From contig JABFGJ010000001.1 of the NCBI GenBank assembly GCA_013112545.1, forward strand, positions 603,689 to 667,688: a stretch of 64,000 nt of DNA, in the 5' to 3' direction. The DNA comes from Bacteroidota bacterium. GTDB lineage: Bacteria > Bacteroidota > Bacteroidia > Flavobacteriales_E > Vicingaceae. The notes beneath the pieces were generated by a model. It saw only the letters and a list, made by a program, of their open reading frames with translations, did no database searches and had not been told where the DNA came from. Made by a program: the position numbers and the translations under genes. Below, in pieces: positions 58,401 to 64,000 of the stretch. How positions within the stretch are numbered: position 1 is the stretch's first letter; each line of letters starts with the position of its first letter.

Positions 58401-58662
58401 AAATGAAGGAGCACCCATAAAGCAAGCCATTATAGATGCAGGAGCAGTTAGAACGACACCTATTTTATTGACCACTGGAGCGGTAGTTATCGGGGCGTCC
58501 ATAATTTTATTCGACCCGATTTTTCAAGGTTTAGCCATTTCGTTGGTTGCCGGAGCAATTGTATCTACTATTCTAACGCTGCTTGTAGTGCCTTTAATTT
58601 ATTACATGACAGAAAAGAAAAAGTGGGAGAAAAATGAAAAACTAAAAAATAAATACACATGA
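55444..58662 (+). CDS. RND efflux pump, HAE1/AcrB-like inner-membrane permease
   Basis: 1072 residues with the usual twelve helices in two halves. Seen: FINSKLTILLMIALMVIGVYS as helix 1, the porter domain YPGASPAEMESRVVEPLEKAI, the proton-relay region FALVFVVGIVVDDSIIIAENMHRH in helix 4, and the second-half LLDAFFTATSFIGMIALAGVMVRNSVLLIDF. The second half carries Gly-Val-Met-Val-Arg-Asn where heavy-metal (CusA) pumps have their own motifs, so a drug, detergent or organic-compound pump is more likely. The stop overlaps the next ATG (ATGA). Confidence 0.93.
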   Translation: MQEGMSGKIANFFINSKLTILLMIALMVIGVYSSTLIPREEEPQINVPMADLLVGYPGASPAEMESRVVEPLEKAIANIKGVKHIHSMAMNGQAMIIVQFKVGEDIERSYVKLYDELIKHAHLFPEGAMMPMIKTRSINDVPMLGLTLWSENYNDFELRQIAEELSNEVERVNEVSLTGVIGGRSREVRISLDKDKLKANNIDPLQVMQMVKANNQSSQSGKFNSADEEFLLTTGKFLKSKEDVEQLVVGVYQNMPVYLHQVAQITDGPELPVNYVSFGYGKGNVKHAQFPSEYNAVTLSVAKVAGADAMRISEEVIEHIEVLKKDLIPADVFVEVTRNYGDTASQKVAELLLHLGVAIIAVTALVMLAMGWRGGLVVFFSVPLTFALTLFSYYMLDYTLNRITLFALVFVVGIVVDDSIIIAENMHRHFKMKRLPFKQAAIYAINEVGNPTILATFTVIAAILPMAFVSGMMGPYMSPMPIGASIAMILSLFVALTVTPYLGYHLLREKDAQEEKEAEGHESGFIYKWYKKIEQPLLDNKKKRWAVLFGTVVLLLGSMTLFYTNSVAVKMLPFDNKNEFQVVIDMDEGTTLERTAVVAQEIAQYLSNVPEVVDYQNYVGTSAPITFNGLVRHYDVRSGSNVADIQVNLLPKAERKDQSHDIVKRIREDIQTIGDKYGANIKLVEVPPGPPVLSTLVAEIYGPNYEDQIKVAAQVKEILENTDDVVDVDWMVEADQTEYTFEIDRERSMLNGIAPAQLVGNLTYLLREVPISHLYDETAHEQIGIVMALDEHEKSSIEEIKELSIKNNRGENVPLANLIKVSEKKAEKTIYRKDQNRVVYVLADMAGDLESPAYVILGMEEKLKAMDLPQGYEVNELYMGKIKDERNFTVKWDGEWQITLEVFRDLGAAFLIVILVIYMLIVGWFQNFKTPIVMMIAIPLSLIGIILGHWLLDAFFTATSFIGMIALAGVMVRNSVLLIDFIEIRLNEGAPIKQAIIDAGAVRTTPILLTTGAVVIGASIILFDPIFQGLAISLVAGAIVSTILTLLVVPLIYYMTEKKKWEKNEKLKNKYT

Positions 58663-58964
58663 AAATGCTAGTCATAACGGCAATTCAGATGTTTGAAGAA
58701 GACATTTTGAAAATGCTTAGAGAAAACAATGTTAATGCCTTTTCTTCAACAGAATTGGTGGGTTACGGAAATAAAAAAGCTTCTAGTTTAGACGACAATT
58801 GGTTTGGCGGAAGCAATGGGAAATACCAATCCATGCTCTTCTTTGCTTTTTTGCCAGAGAGTAGCGTAGATGCAGTTTTTAATGCCGTTGAAGCATTTAA
58901 CAGCAAACAAAAAACACAATCAAGAGTACATATTTCAGTGCTTAATGTAGAAAAATCGAATTAA
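58659..58964 (+). CDS. PII-like (ferredoxin-fold) small protein
   Basis: 101 residues, cytoplasmic by lack of a signal. Beta-alpha-beta pattern MKMLVITAIQMFEEDILKMLRENNVNAFSSTELVGYG, a WFGGSN loop where PII proteins have their T-loop, then MLFFAFLPESSVDAVFNAVEAFN and VHISVLNVEK. This fits PII-like or DUF3240-type proteins. Classical PII ATP-binding motifs are not obvious. ATGA overlap with the RND permease implies coupled translation and a role tied to the pump, perhaps regulating it. The ligand is unknown. Confidence 0.72.
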   Translation: MKMLVITAIQMFEEDILKMLRENNVNAFSSTELVGYGNKKASSLDDNWFGGSNGKYQSMLFFAFLPESSVDAVFNAVEAFNSKQKTQSRVHISVLNVEKSN

Positions 58965-58977
58965 AAAAAATTAAAAA

Positions 58978-59163
58978 ATGAGAAGTAGAATCATAATAGG
59001 AGTAGCCGGAACTTTTGTATTAATCAGTGTATTGTTAGCAGTTTATGTTAACATTAATTGGCTGTGGTTTACCGCATTTGTGGGAGCAAATTTGTTGCAA
59101 TCATCTTTTACAAAATGGTGTTTAATGGGAGAAATTCTAAAGAAAATCGGTTTTAAATCCTAA
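58978..59163 (+). CDS. DUF2892 (YgaP-TM-like) small membrane protein
   Basis: 61 residues, two membrane segments: IIIGVAGTFVLISVLLAVYV and NINWLWFTAFVGANLLQSSFTKWC, then MGEILKKIGFK. The pattern with W-x-x-x-x-x-x-G-x-N-x-x-Q-x-x-x-T-x-x-C is typical of DUF2892, the membrane part of YgaP rhodanese. It lies 13 bases after the PII-like gene, just before a strong terminator, so it closes the operon. Function unknown. Confidence 0.85.
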   Translation: MRSRIIIGVAGTFVLISVLLAVYVNINWLWFTAFVGANLLQSSFTKWCLMGEILKKIGFKS

Positions 59164-59186
59164 AGCTGATTTTCTAGTCCAATTTC

Positions 59187-59215
59187 AAGGCTGCTCGATA
59201 GAGTGGCCTTTTTTT
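59187..59215 (+). terminator. Intrinsic terminator of the RND operon
   Basis: A 10-bp stem, AAGGCTGCTC with GAGTGGCCTT (two G-T wobbles), has a GATA loop and is followed by a T-run. It lies 23 bases after the last gene. Confidence 0.85.
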
Positions 59216-59303
59216 ATGTACAGTTCAGCAGGATTGCTAATACTTGTAATTTTTTGTATTCAACCTATGATTTCTTATACTTGGGAGCAGAGTATTTGGT
59301 TTA

Positions 59304-59363
59304 GCCTACCAGTGTCGCATTTCGCGGTAAAGGCAAAACGAATACTTAGTTATTGGGCATTAA
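59304..59363. repeat. Dispersed repeat, second copy
   Basis: GTGTCGCATTTCGCGGTA, then GAATACTTAGTTATTGG, aligning with 37732-37815 but lacking an internal stretch of about 20 bases. It reaches the stop codon of the fumarylacetoacetate-hydrolase-family gene. Confidence 0.65.
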
Positions 59364-60350
59364 TTATTTTTTATATTCTTTAACTACTTGATTTATTTTT
59401 CCGAATATCGATTTACCCTCTTTGTTTTTCATTTCTATTTCAATTCTATCTCCAAAACTCATAAATGGAGTAGATGCTTTTCCGTCTTTTATTATTTCCA
59501 AACATCTCACTTCTGCTAAACAACTTGAGCCATTTGGACTTCCTTGATTTGCAACTGTTCCTGAACCTATAACTGTTCCTGCCATTAATGAACGAGTTTT
59601 TGAAGCGTGTGCTACTAATTGACCAAAGTCAAATGTCATATCAATTCCTGCATTTGGTGAGCCAATCAATTTTCCGTTTAAGGTAGAATTTAAGGGTAAA
59701 TGAAGTTTTCCACCAATCCAATTGCCATCCAATTCGTCTGGAGTAACAACTACAGGAGCAAATGATGTCCAAGGTTTTGATTGGTAAAACCCAAATTGCT
59801 TTGAAAGTTCATTTGGGATTAAATTTCTTAAAGAAACATCATTGATAATGGTTATCAATTTAATATGTTTTAAAGCATCTTTTGAATTGACTCCTGCTGG
59901 AACGTCATCAGTAATGACAGCTACTTCAGATTCAAAATCAATACCCCAATCTTCTTTTTCGATTTTAATATCATCATTTGCTCCAATAAACGCATCAGAA
60001 GCTCCCATATACATTAAAGGGTCAGTCCAAAAAGATTCAGGTAATTCTGCGTTTCGAGCTTTACGTACAAGTTCAACATGAGTAACATAAGCACTTCCAT
60101 CAGCCCAATGATAAGCTCTTGGAATTGGAGCTAAAACTCTAACAGAAGAAAACTCAAATGAATTAGATAATTTATTTAAGTTTAAGTCTTCATAAACACC
60201 TTGTAATTTACTTTCGGTATCTTCCCAATTATCAATTGCAGTTTGCATATTTTTAGCTATTTCAGGCACTTTAACCGCCCTTGTTAACTCTTTATTTACC
60301 ACAACTAATTGTCCGTCTCTGGTCTTATTGTCTATTGAAGCTAATTTCAT
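59364..60350 (-). CDS. Fumarylacetoacetate hydrolase-family enzyme
   Basis: 328 residues. The C-terminal two thirds is the FAH fold: VRVLAPIPRAYHWADGSAYVTH, then the metal-binding WGIDFESEVAVITDDV near residue 136 with acidic ligands, INDVSLRNLIPNE, and TVIGSGTVANQGSP near residue 262. The length suits the FahA-like or acylpyruvase subgroup of Bacteroidota. It cleaves C-C bonds in 1,3-dicarbonyl compounds, often in aromatic amino-acid breakdown; no other tyrosine-degradation genes are in the window. It stands apart from the accessory genes that follow. Confidence 0.9.
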   Translation of the reverse strand: MKLASIDNKTRDGQLVVVNKELTRAVKVPEIAKNMQTAIDNWEDTESKLQGVYEDLNLNKLSNSFEFSSVRVLAPIPRAYHWADGSAYVTHVELVRKARNAELPESFWTDPLMYMGASDAFIGANDDIKIEKEDWGIDFESEVAVITDDVPAGVNSKDALKHIKLITIINDVSLRNLIPNELSKQFGFYQSKPWTSFAPVVVTPDELDGNWIGGKLHLPLNSTLNGKLIGSPNAGIDMTFDFGQLVAHASKTRSLMAGTVIGSGTVANQGSPNGSSCLAEVRCLEIIKDGKASTPFMSFGDRIEIEMKNKEGKSIFGKINQVVKEYKK

Positions 60351-60389
60351 TTAATATTTTAGTTTTGTTTAATTGTTGCCTATCAATTA

Positions 60390-60413
60390 AATAAACGCAC
60401 CATTACGTTTATT
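60390..60413. repeat. Palindromic element shared with 39506-39529
   Basis: AATAAACG-(8 bases)-CGTTTATT; differs from the 39.5 kb copy at one base of the centre. Starts the repeat-rich flank of the dinD gene. Confidence 0.65.
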
Positions 60414-60652
60414 ACTGCTTCGCAGGATTTGTAATCCTGCTTTTATATACATCTAATCTTGTATTGTTTTCTTACTCATTTCTTGTAATTCAAATATAAA
60501 TAAATCCTTGATTATATGGCCGCAGAGTTAGACATGCCCGCCGCTAGGAGGAAACCGCTGCGGAGCATATATTAATGAACATCCTTCGGTGTTAGGATGG
60601 TGTGAGAGGCGAACTCCGTCACTATTTAGGGGCGGAACCATCTACTCGATTG
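60414..60652 (+). repeat. Long repeat copy A with probable group II intron 3' end
   Basis: From about 60416 to 60591 this matches 61696-61860: it starts TGCTTCGCAGG, has the hairpin GCAGGATTTGTAATCCTGC, then the CCGCTAGGAGGAAACCGCTG core, then CATCCTTCGGTG. It then runs GGTGTGAGAGG, a stem TCCGTC/GGCGGA and CTACTCGATT, the order I know from domains V-VI and the 3' ends of bacterial group II introns. No intron-encoded protein is next to it, so it would be a remnant. The gap between the FAH-family gene and dinD holds no other gene. Confidence 0.45.
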
Positions 60653-60659
60653 GCGGTAG

Positions 60660-61493
60660 TTATTTTTTCTTTTTCCCTTCAATCTTCTTTGGTTTCTTTT
60701 CTTTATCAAGTTGCTTTATACTTTTTTCTGTTGGAAGGTTTTCTGGCATTTCACCTCCAAGTTCTTGGATTGTTTGTCTCACTTTTTTACCTACTTCATA
60801 GTGAGTTTTGTTCGCTGCTGTTTTCCCTTTAATATTTTCTCTTCGAAGTTTTTCCTCTGTCTGGGTGGCTCGGAATAGATTAGCAGCTAATTCAGTGCTT
60901 CCCATGTGGTCAAGAATACTTTCACTTTTCATTAAGCCTTTTTTCTTCTGAATCTCCTTGGCGCCTATTCCATTGTATAATCCCATATAACCATGATTTT
61001 GGAACACTGCATATTCCCAAGGTTTTATTACACCCGCTTTTTTAGCGGCATCTGCTAATTGCTTATTGTGTTCTGCCATTTCCTTTCTTAGGTAAAGGCG
61101 TTTGTCTTCTTCAGAATCTAATTTTTCAAATTCATTTTCAATTATTTCTTGCTTTCTTGTTTGAACTGTAAAGTATGTTTGTCCTAAAGCAATTACTTCT
61201 TTTGAAGGGTCGGCATTTTGAACTATCAAATAACAGGCATAGCGACTAAGCTGAATATCACCTATGTTTCTTGTAGCACCTGAACCAATTTTAACCAATT
61301 TCTCCACCCGGGGAAAATGGTCTTCTGGATTCTGACCTGAATTCTCACAGGAGGTTTCAGCCTTTTTTAAAACATTTAGGAATTTGTCCCATTTTAAATA
61401 GTCAAGCACTGAGTATAATTCTCTCGCACTCCAATACTCTTGACCTATTTCATTGTAGTGTTTTATACTCTCAAATAAGCTGTCTTTATTCAT
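60660..61493 (-). CDS. dinD: DNA-damage-inducible protein D (DinD)
   Basis: 277 residues. N-terminal BRO-family domain (YWSARELYSVLDYLKWDKFLNVLKKAETSC), then HFPRVEKLVKIGSGATRNIGDIQLSRYACYLIVQNADPSKEVIALGQTYFTVQTRKQEI, characteristic of DinD, then QNHGYMGLYNGIGAKEIQKKKGL and GSTELAANLFRATQTEEKLRRE. The end is highly basic (KKPKKIEGKKKK). In E. coli DinD is SOS-induced and inhibits RecA filaments; homologues travel on mobile elements. It is flanked by two related repeats and preceded by a small membrane-protein frame overlapping its start by eight bases. Confidence 0.9.
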   Translation of the reverse strand: MNKDSLFESIKHYNEIGQEYWSARELYSVLDYLKWDKFLNVLKKAETSCENSGQNPEDHFPRVEKLVKIGSGATRNIGDIQLSRYACYLIVQNADPSKEVIALGQTYFTVQTRKQEIIENEFEKLDSEEDKRLYLRKEMAEHNKQLADAAKKAGVIKPWEYAVFQNHGYMGLYNGIGAKEIQKKKGLMKSESILDHMGSTELAANLFRATQTEEKLRRENIKGKTAANKTHYEVGKKVRQTIQELGGEMPENLPTEKSIKQLDKEKKPKKIEGKKKK

Positions 61494-61664
61494 ATTTTTT
61501 CTTTTTTAGGTTTAAGATTAGGTCAAGTATTAAAATCAATGCAAAAGCTGAGTCAATTATTAACCAAACATCCTTCTCAAAAATATTTTTTTCTTGGTTA
61601 TTAAATATGCAACAAAAAGTACAATGAAAACAATAACAAGTAGAACCCATTTCGTAAATTGAAA
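61486..61664 (-). pseudogene. Small two-helix membrane protein, probably frameshifted in a homopolymer
   Basis: Two pieces of frame lie directly upstream of dinD: KWVLLVIVFIVLFVAYLITKK, then, in another frame, NIFEKDVWLIIDSAFALILI and KKKKYE. They join if the run of seven T at 61586-61592 (A on the coding strand) had eight, giving TKKKNIFEKDVW. The last codons overlap dinD in ATGAATAA. No ATG is visible for the first part (TAA at 61665-61667), so the start is uncertain. Too short for routine gene callers. Confidence 0.35.
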
Positions 61665-61695
61665 TTAATCTTTTGATATCAAGTCATTATACATC

Positions 61696-61860
61696 AATGC
61701 TTCGCAGGATTTGTAATCCTGCTTTTATATACATCTAATCTTACTCATTACTTGTAATTCAAATATAAATAAAACCTTGATTATATGGCCGCAGGGTTAG
61801 ACTTGTCCGCCGCTAGGAGGAAACCGCTGCGGAGCATATATTAATGAACATCCTTCGGTG
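61696..61860. repeat. Long repeat copy B flanking dinD
   Basis: Matches 60416-60591 closely, with a gap of about 13 bases near ATCTAATCTT and a few substitutions. It keeps the hairpin GCAGGATTTGTAATCCTGC and the CCGCTAGGAGGAAACCGCTG core, ends CATCCTTCGGTG, then goes to CAGAGACTCGATTG, lacking the central intron-like part of copy A. Together with the small pseudogene above it accounts for the gap between dinD and the HEPN-like gene. Confidence 0.75.
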
Positions 61861-61884
61861 CAGAGACTCGATTGTAAAATATTA

Positions 61885-62427
61885 TTAAATTATTTCATCA
61901 ACTAGTTTTTCAATTATATTATCGATTTCGTTTATATAACTTAATGATAATGAAGCCCCAAAGCTTCCATTATTATTTTCAAGTTTGATTATTTCATTTT
62001 CTTTTATAGGAAAAGGAAATCTACCTGCCCAAATAGTATAATCTTGTAAATGACCTATTAAAACTAAATCACTGTTTGTTAAATTTATACTGTATTTTTC
62101 AATAATGCTTTTAAATTCATGTCCATTATTGTTTTTCCCTTTGAGTTTTTTCAAGAAATCATTATATGTTTTTATTTCGCCCGAGATTATATTATTTGTT
62201 TCCTTATAAAGTGCAACTGCTTTTAATATTAATTCTATACTTATAGCATAGAGCATCAAAGAAGAACTTAATAATCCAAGCCCCTTAACTCTATTCTTTT
62301 CCGTCATAAATTCATTAGCGATCTTATAAAAAGTTTTATTGTTTTCATCTGCTGCTAATTTAATGCTACGGGAATGTTCAATATAAACTCCGTAACTTAA
62401 GGACTGTCTTATTTCGTCTTGACTCAC
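61885..62427 (-). CDS. HEPN-like hypothetical protein
   Basis: 180 residues from GTG 62427. Mostly helical. The stretch LLSSSLMLYAISIELILKAVALYKE near residues 50-74, then GHEFKSIIEKY, then WAGRFPFPIKE, looks like the HEPN-type proteins found in defence and toxin-antitoxin settings. The canonical R-x4-6-H catalytic motif is not clear, so RNase activity is uncertain. An IS3-family element ends ten bases upstream of the start. With the IS removed, the frame would run further up to an ATG at 63765-63767 (ten codons more), so the natural N-terminus may have been cut off. Confidence 0.6.
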   Translation of the reverse strand: MSQDEIRQSLSYGVYIEHSRSIKLAADENNKTFYKIANEFMTEKNRVKGLGLLSSSLMLYAISIELILKAVALYKETNNIISGEIKTYNDFLKKLKGKNNNGHEFKSIIEKYSINLTNSDLVLIGHLQDYTIWAGRFPFPIKENEIIKLENNNGSFGASLSLSYINEIDNIIEKLVDEII

Positions 62428-62472
62428 TTTTAGAATTTGTCACGTCCTAAAATACGGCTACGGATTTAAGGA

Positions 62473-63333
62473 TTAATTTAAGTTTAAATTGTGCACAATA
62501 TCTGGTGTTTTAAAATTTAAAGATAAGTGCATTCTTTTATTATTATAAATTTTGATAGCATTTTTCACTGCTCTTTTAGCATGTTCAAGGTTGGTAAAGC
62601 ATTCATCAAGATAGAATTCACCTTTTAAAATGCCGTTAACTCTTTCTGCGACTGCGTTTTCATAACAGTGATTTTCTTCTGTCATGCTTATGAGCATCTT
62701 TTTTTGTTTAAGTGCTTTTACGTATTGATTACTACAATACTGAATACCCCTATCAGAGTGGTGTATTGTCCCTGCGTTAAGTCGGGATTGCCTCTGGGCC
62801 TTTTGGAGGGCCCTGAGGCATCCCTTGAGTTCGAGGGAATCGCTAATGTCGTAGCCTATAATTTTTCGAGAGTACAAGTCTGTAATTAAAGCTAAATAAC
62901 AAAATCCTTTTACTGTTCTGATGTAAGTTATATCAGAGACCCAAACTTGATTAGGTTCGATGATTTCTAAGTCCTTTATCAAGTTATTGTATTTGTAAAA
63001 TCGATGGAAAGAGTCTGTAGTTTTATGATTAGGTTTTTTACGTCTAATCAACATTTTCCTCTCTCGTAATAAGTTAAATAAAGCGTCTCGTCCGAACTTA
63101 ATACCTTTCTTGCTTAAAGGATCTTTGATGGTTTTAATTAACTTCCTTGTGCCAATTCTCGGTTGCACAGAGCGCTCTTGTTTTACAAGCTCTATAATTA
63201 CGCTGTGCTGAGCCTGCTTTTTATTGAATCGCTTTAAGTATTTATAGTGAGCATCACGGTGTATGCCAAAGAGCTCGCAAGTTGCTTTGGTAGAGGCAAG
63301 CCCTGTTGTTTTATTCTGTTGTATTGCTTTCAT
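62473..63333 (-). CDS. IS3-family transposase OrfB (DDE integrase core)
   Basis: 286 residues. Catalytic triad visible: Asp in QVWVSDITYIRT, Asp in TIHHSDRGIQYCSN, Glu in NAVAERVNGILKGEFY. An N-terminal HTH_21-like part (TCELFGIHRDAHYKYLKRF) precedes it. It is normally made as an OrfAB fusion by -1 frameshift; its frame is open through the orfA end from the A9 run. It cuts and joins the IS ends. Confidence 0.95.
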   Translation of the reverse strand: MKAIQQNKTTGLASTKATCELFGIHRDAHYKYLKRFNKKQAQHSVIIELVKQERSVQPRIGTRKLIKTIKDPLSKKGIKFGRDALFNLLRERKMLIRRKKPNHKTTDSFHRFYKYNNLIKDLEIIEPNQVWVSDITYIRTVKGFCYLALITDLYSRKIIGYDISDSLELKGCLRALQKAQRQSRLNAGTIHHSDRGIQYCSNQYVKALKQKKMLISMTEENHCYENAVAERVNGILKGEFYLDECFTNLEHAKRAVKNAIKIYNNKRMHLSLNFKTPDIVHNLNLN

Positions 63334-63728
63334 TAGGGCTTTATGTTTAGATTTTTTTTTAACTCTTCCACATTTTTATAGCCCAAGTTTTCAGCGGCTA
63401 CTTCAAGATAAGAATCGCTAACAAGCTTTTCCATATCTTTTCTGATGAGCAACTCTTTGAGTTGTTCAATCTCCTTTTTTAATGCCCTTAATCGGCTTAC
63501 TTCATCTTGATTTTCCACGAGTATACGAGTGTTCATTAGGTCTTTACGGTCGTACTTTCTTATCCATTCGTTAATGGTAGAAGAGTTGATTCCATAAAGT
63601 TTTGCAAGTTGTGCTTTGGAACATTGTCCTTGGCTAAGTTCGTTTAAAACTTTGAGTTTAAAACTCTCACTGTACCGTCTAACGGTTTTGTCATTTTTAT
63701 ACATATCTACATGTTTAAGTGTAGACAT
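63333..63728 (-). CDS. IS3-family transposase OrfA (HTH)
   Basis: 131 residues. Helix-turn-helix at residues 22-60 (KLKVLNELSQGQCSKAQLAKLYGINSSTINEWIRKY), then a leucine-zipper-like coiled coil (LRALKKEIEQLKELLI). It binds IS ends. The stop overlaps the orfB ATG as TAATG, and the codons TTA AAA AAA AAT close to the end form the A9 run (63352-63360), a typical -1 frameshift site. Confidence 0.93.
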   Translation of the reverse strand: MSTLKHVDMYKNDKTVRRYSESFKLKVLNELSQGQCSKAQLAKLYGINSSTINEWIRKYDRKDLMNTRILVENQDEVSRLRALKKEIEQLKELLIRKDMEKLVSDSYLEVAAENLGYKNVEELKKNLNIKP

Positions 63729-63763
63729 ATTTTAGGACGGGTCAATTTTTGCTACAACGGTTT

Positions 63764-63871
63764 GCATATGGCTTGTGGCGGTTTCGAAGCACTTTCCTGT
63801 CCACCGAAACCAAAGCTTGCTACGGAGCGAAAACCTTGCTGGCAGCCGTTTACCCGCCATAAGCTATATGC
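63764..63871. repeat. Long imperfect palindrome next to IS element
   Basis: Arms GCATATGGCTTGTGGCGG (63764-63781) and CCGCCATAAGCTATATGC (63854-63871) pair with only two mismatches. Inside, GGTTTCG and CGAAACC form a second hairpin. About 108 bases in all. The pattern is like the long hairpins found at cassette borders, but no integrase gene is seen. Confidence 0.7.
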
Positions 63872-63929
63872 GTTGTGTGTGCCTTGAATGGTAAATATAA
63901 ATAAGTTCTTTTAAATATTGAATTTAATC

Positions 63930-64000
63930 CAAAGGGTGTAAGTCCCTTATACGCCCCGAGTAACGTTGGGGAAGTATTAGTAAGACGCAAGCTTGTTAAG
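63930..64000 (+). ncRNA. Possible group II intron 5' end, cut by window edge
   Basis: The last 70 bases hold two clean hairpins, GGGTGTAAGTCCC and CCCCGAGTAACGTTGGGG, then AAGACGCAAGC. This is the kind of start I associate with domain I of bacterial group II introns. The sequence stops too early to show the reverse transcriptase. Confidence 0.3.

Larger units (their letters stand above)
62438..63744 (-). mobile_element. IS3-family insertion sequence, complete, with 3-bp target duplication
   Basis: 1307 bp. Ends are imperfect inverted repeats: left TGTCACGTCCTAAAATACG, right (reverse complement) TGACCCGTCCTAAAATATG, so each end starts with TG. Direct repeats ATT flank it at 62435-62437 and 63745-63747. 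It carries orfA and orfB on the minus strand with an A9 slippery run. It appears intact and recent. Confidence 0.92.

Noticed and set aside
60590..60832. Short plus-strand frames opposite the dinD 3' end
   Set aside because: Low-complexity Phe/Ser/Leu translations antisense to the Lys-rich end of dinD; no start or family support.

Overview
The window is about 64 kb of AT-rich chromosome from a member of the Bacteroidota, most likely a Flavobacteriales-type organism. The evidence is a set of type IX secretion (T9SS) cargo proteins with type A and type B C-terminal sorting domains, a PorP/SprF-family outer-membrane partner, many hits to the Bacteroidota -7 promoter box TAnnTTTG just upstream of genes, weak ribosome binding sites, and AT-rich codon use. 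No rRNA, tRNA or CRISPR array was seen.

Layout. 0-1.4 kb: the 3' part of radA and a translationally coupled polysaccharide deacetylase. 1.4-17.8 kb: a giant SprB-like adhesin of 5158 residues with about 63 modules, followed one base later by its PorP/SprF-like partner. 18-21.8 kb: metG, an EamA transporter and a cyclase-family hydrolase. 22-25.2 kb: a T9SS propeller protein and a tonB-like gene split by a homopolymer frameshift. 25.5-33 kb: rnr, a two-part hypothetical, marC, lipA, lipB and rnhA, with lipB-rnhA bracketed by two arrays of a roughly 100-116 bp interspersed repeat. 33-37.5 kb: an M1 peptidase lipoprotein, a biotin-carrier protein whose start codon lies at the predicted transcription start, a DUF4399 lipoprotein and a 2OG-Fe(II) oxygenase. 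37.5-39.6 kb: a small accessory segment (HigBA-type toxin-antitoxin, orphan lipoprotein) whose units are bordered by related short repeats. 39.6-45.2 kb: the housekeeping cluster yicC-gmk-nadD, an Spx/ArsC-EamA pair, a YbhN-like membrane protein and a trans-sulfuration enzyme. 45.4-50.7 kb: an M43 protease and a double-LamG protein (both T9SS cargo) and a haem-binding DUF3365 lipoprotein. 50.8-59.2 kb: a GT39-type membrane glycosyltransferase, then a five-gene RND efflux operon ending in a PII-like protein and a DUF2892 membrane protein. 59.4-64 kb: a fumarylacetoacetate-hydrolase-family enzyme and a mobile or defence-like island with dinD, a probable frameshifted small membrane gene, a HEPN-like protein, a complete IS3-family element with a 3-bp target duplication, long repeats, palindromes and probable group II intron pieces.

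How the genes fit together. Cell-surface biology dominates: four T9SS cargo proteins, one with a dedicated PorP/SprF partner, a TonB-like protein and an RND pump. Lipoate synthesis (lipA/lipB) and nucleotide, NAD and tRNA charging genes form the housekeeping background. The two accessory islands share at least two dispersed intergenic repeats, which suggests the same class of element shaped both. The most noteworthy signals are the exact 453-bp and 957-bp higher-order repeats in the adhesin gene, the cassette-like boundaries around the toxin-antitoxin locus, the repeat-flanked dinD/HEPN island, and the RND-PII-like-DUF2892 operon.
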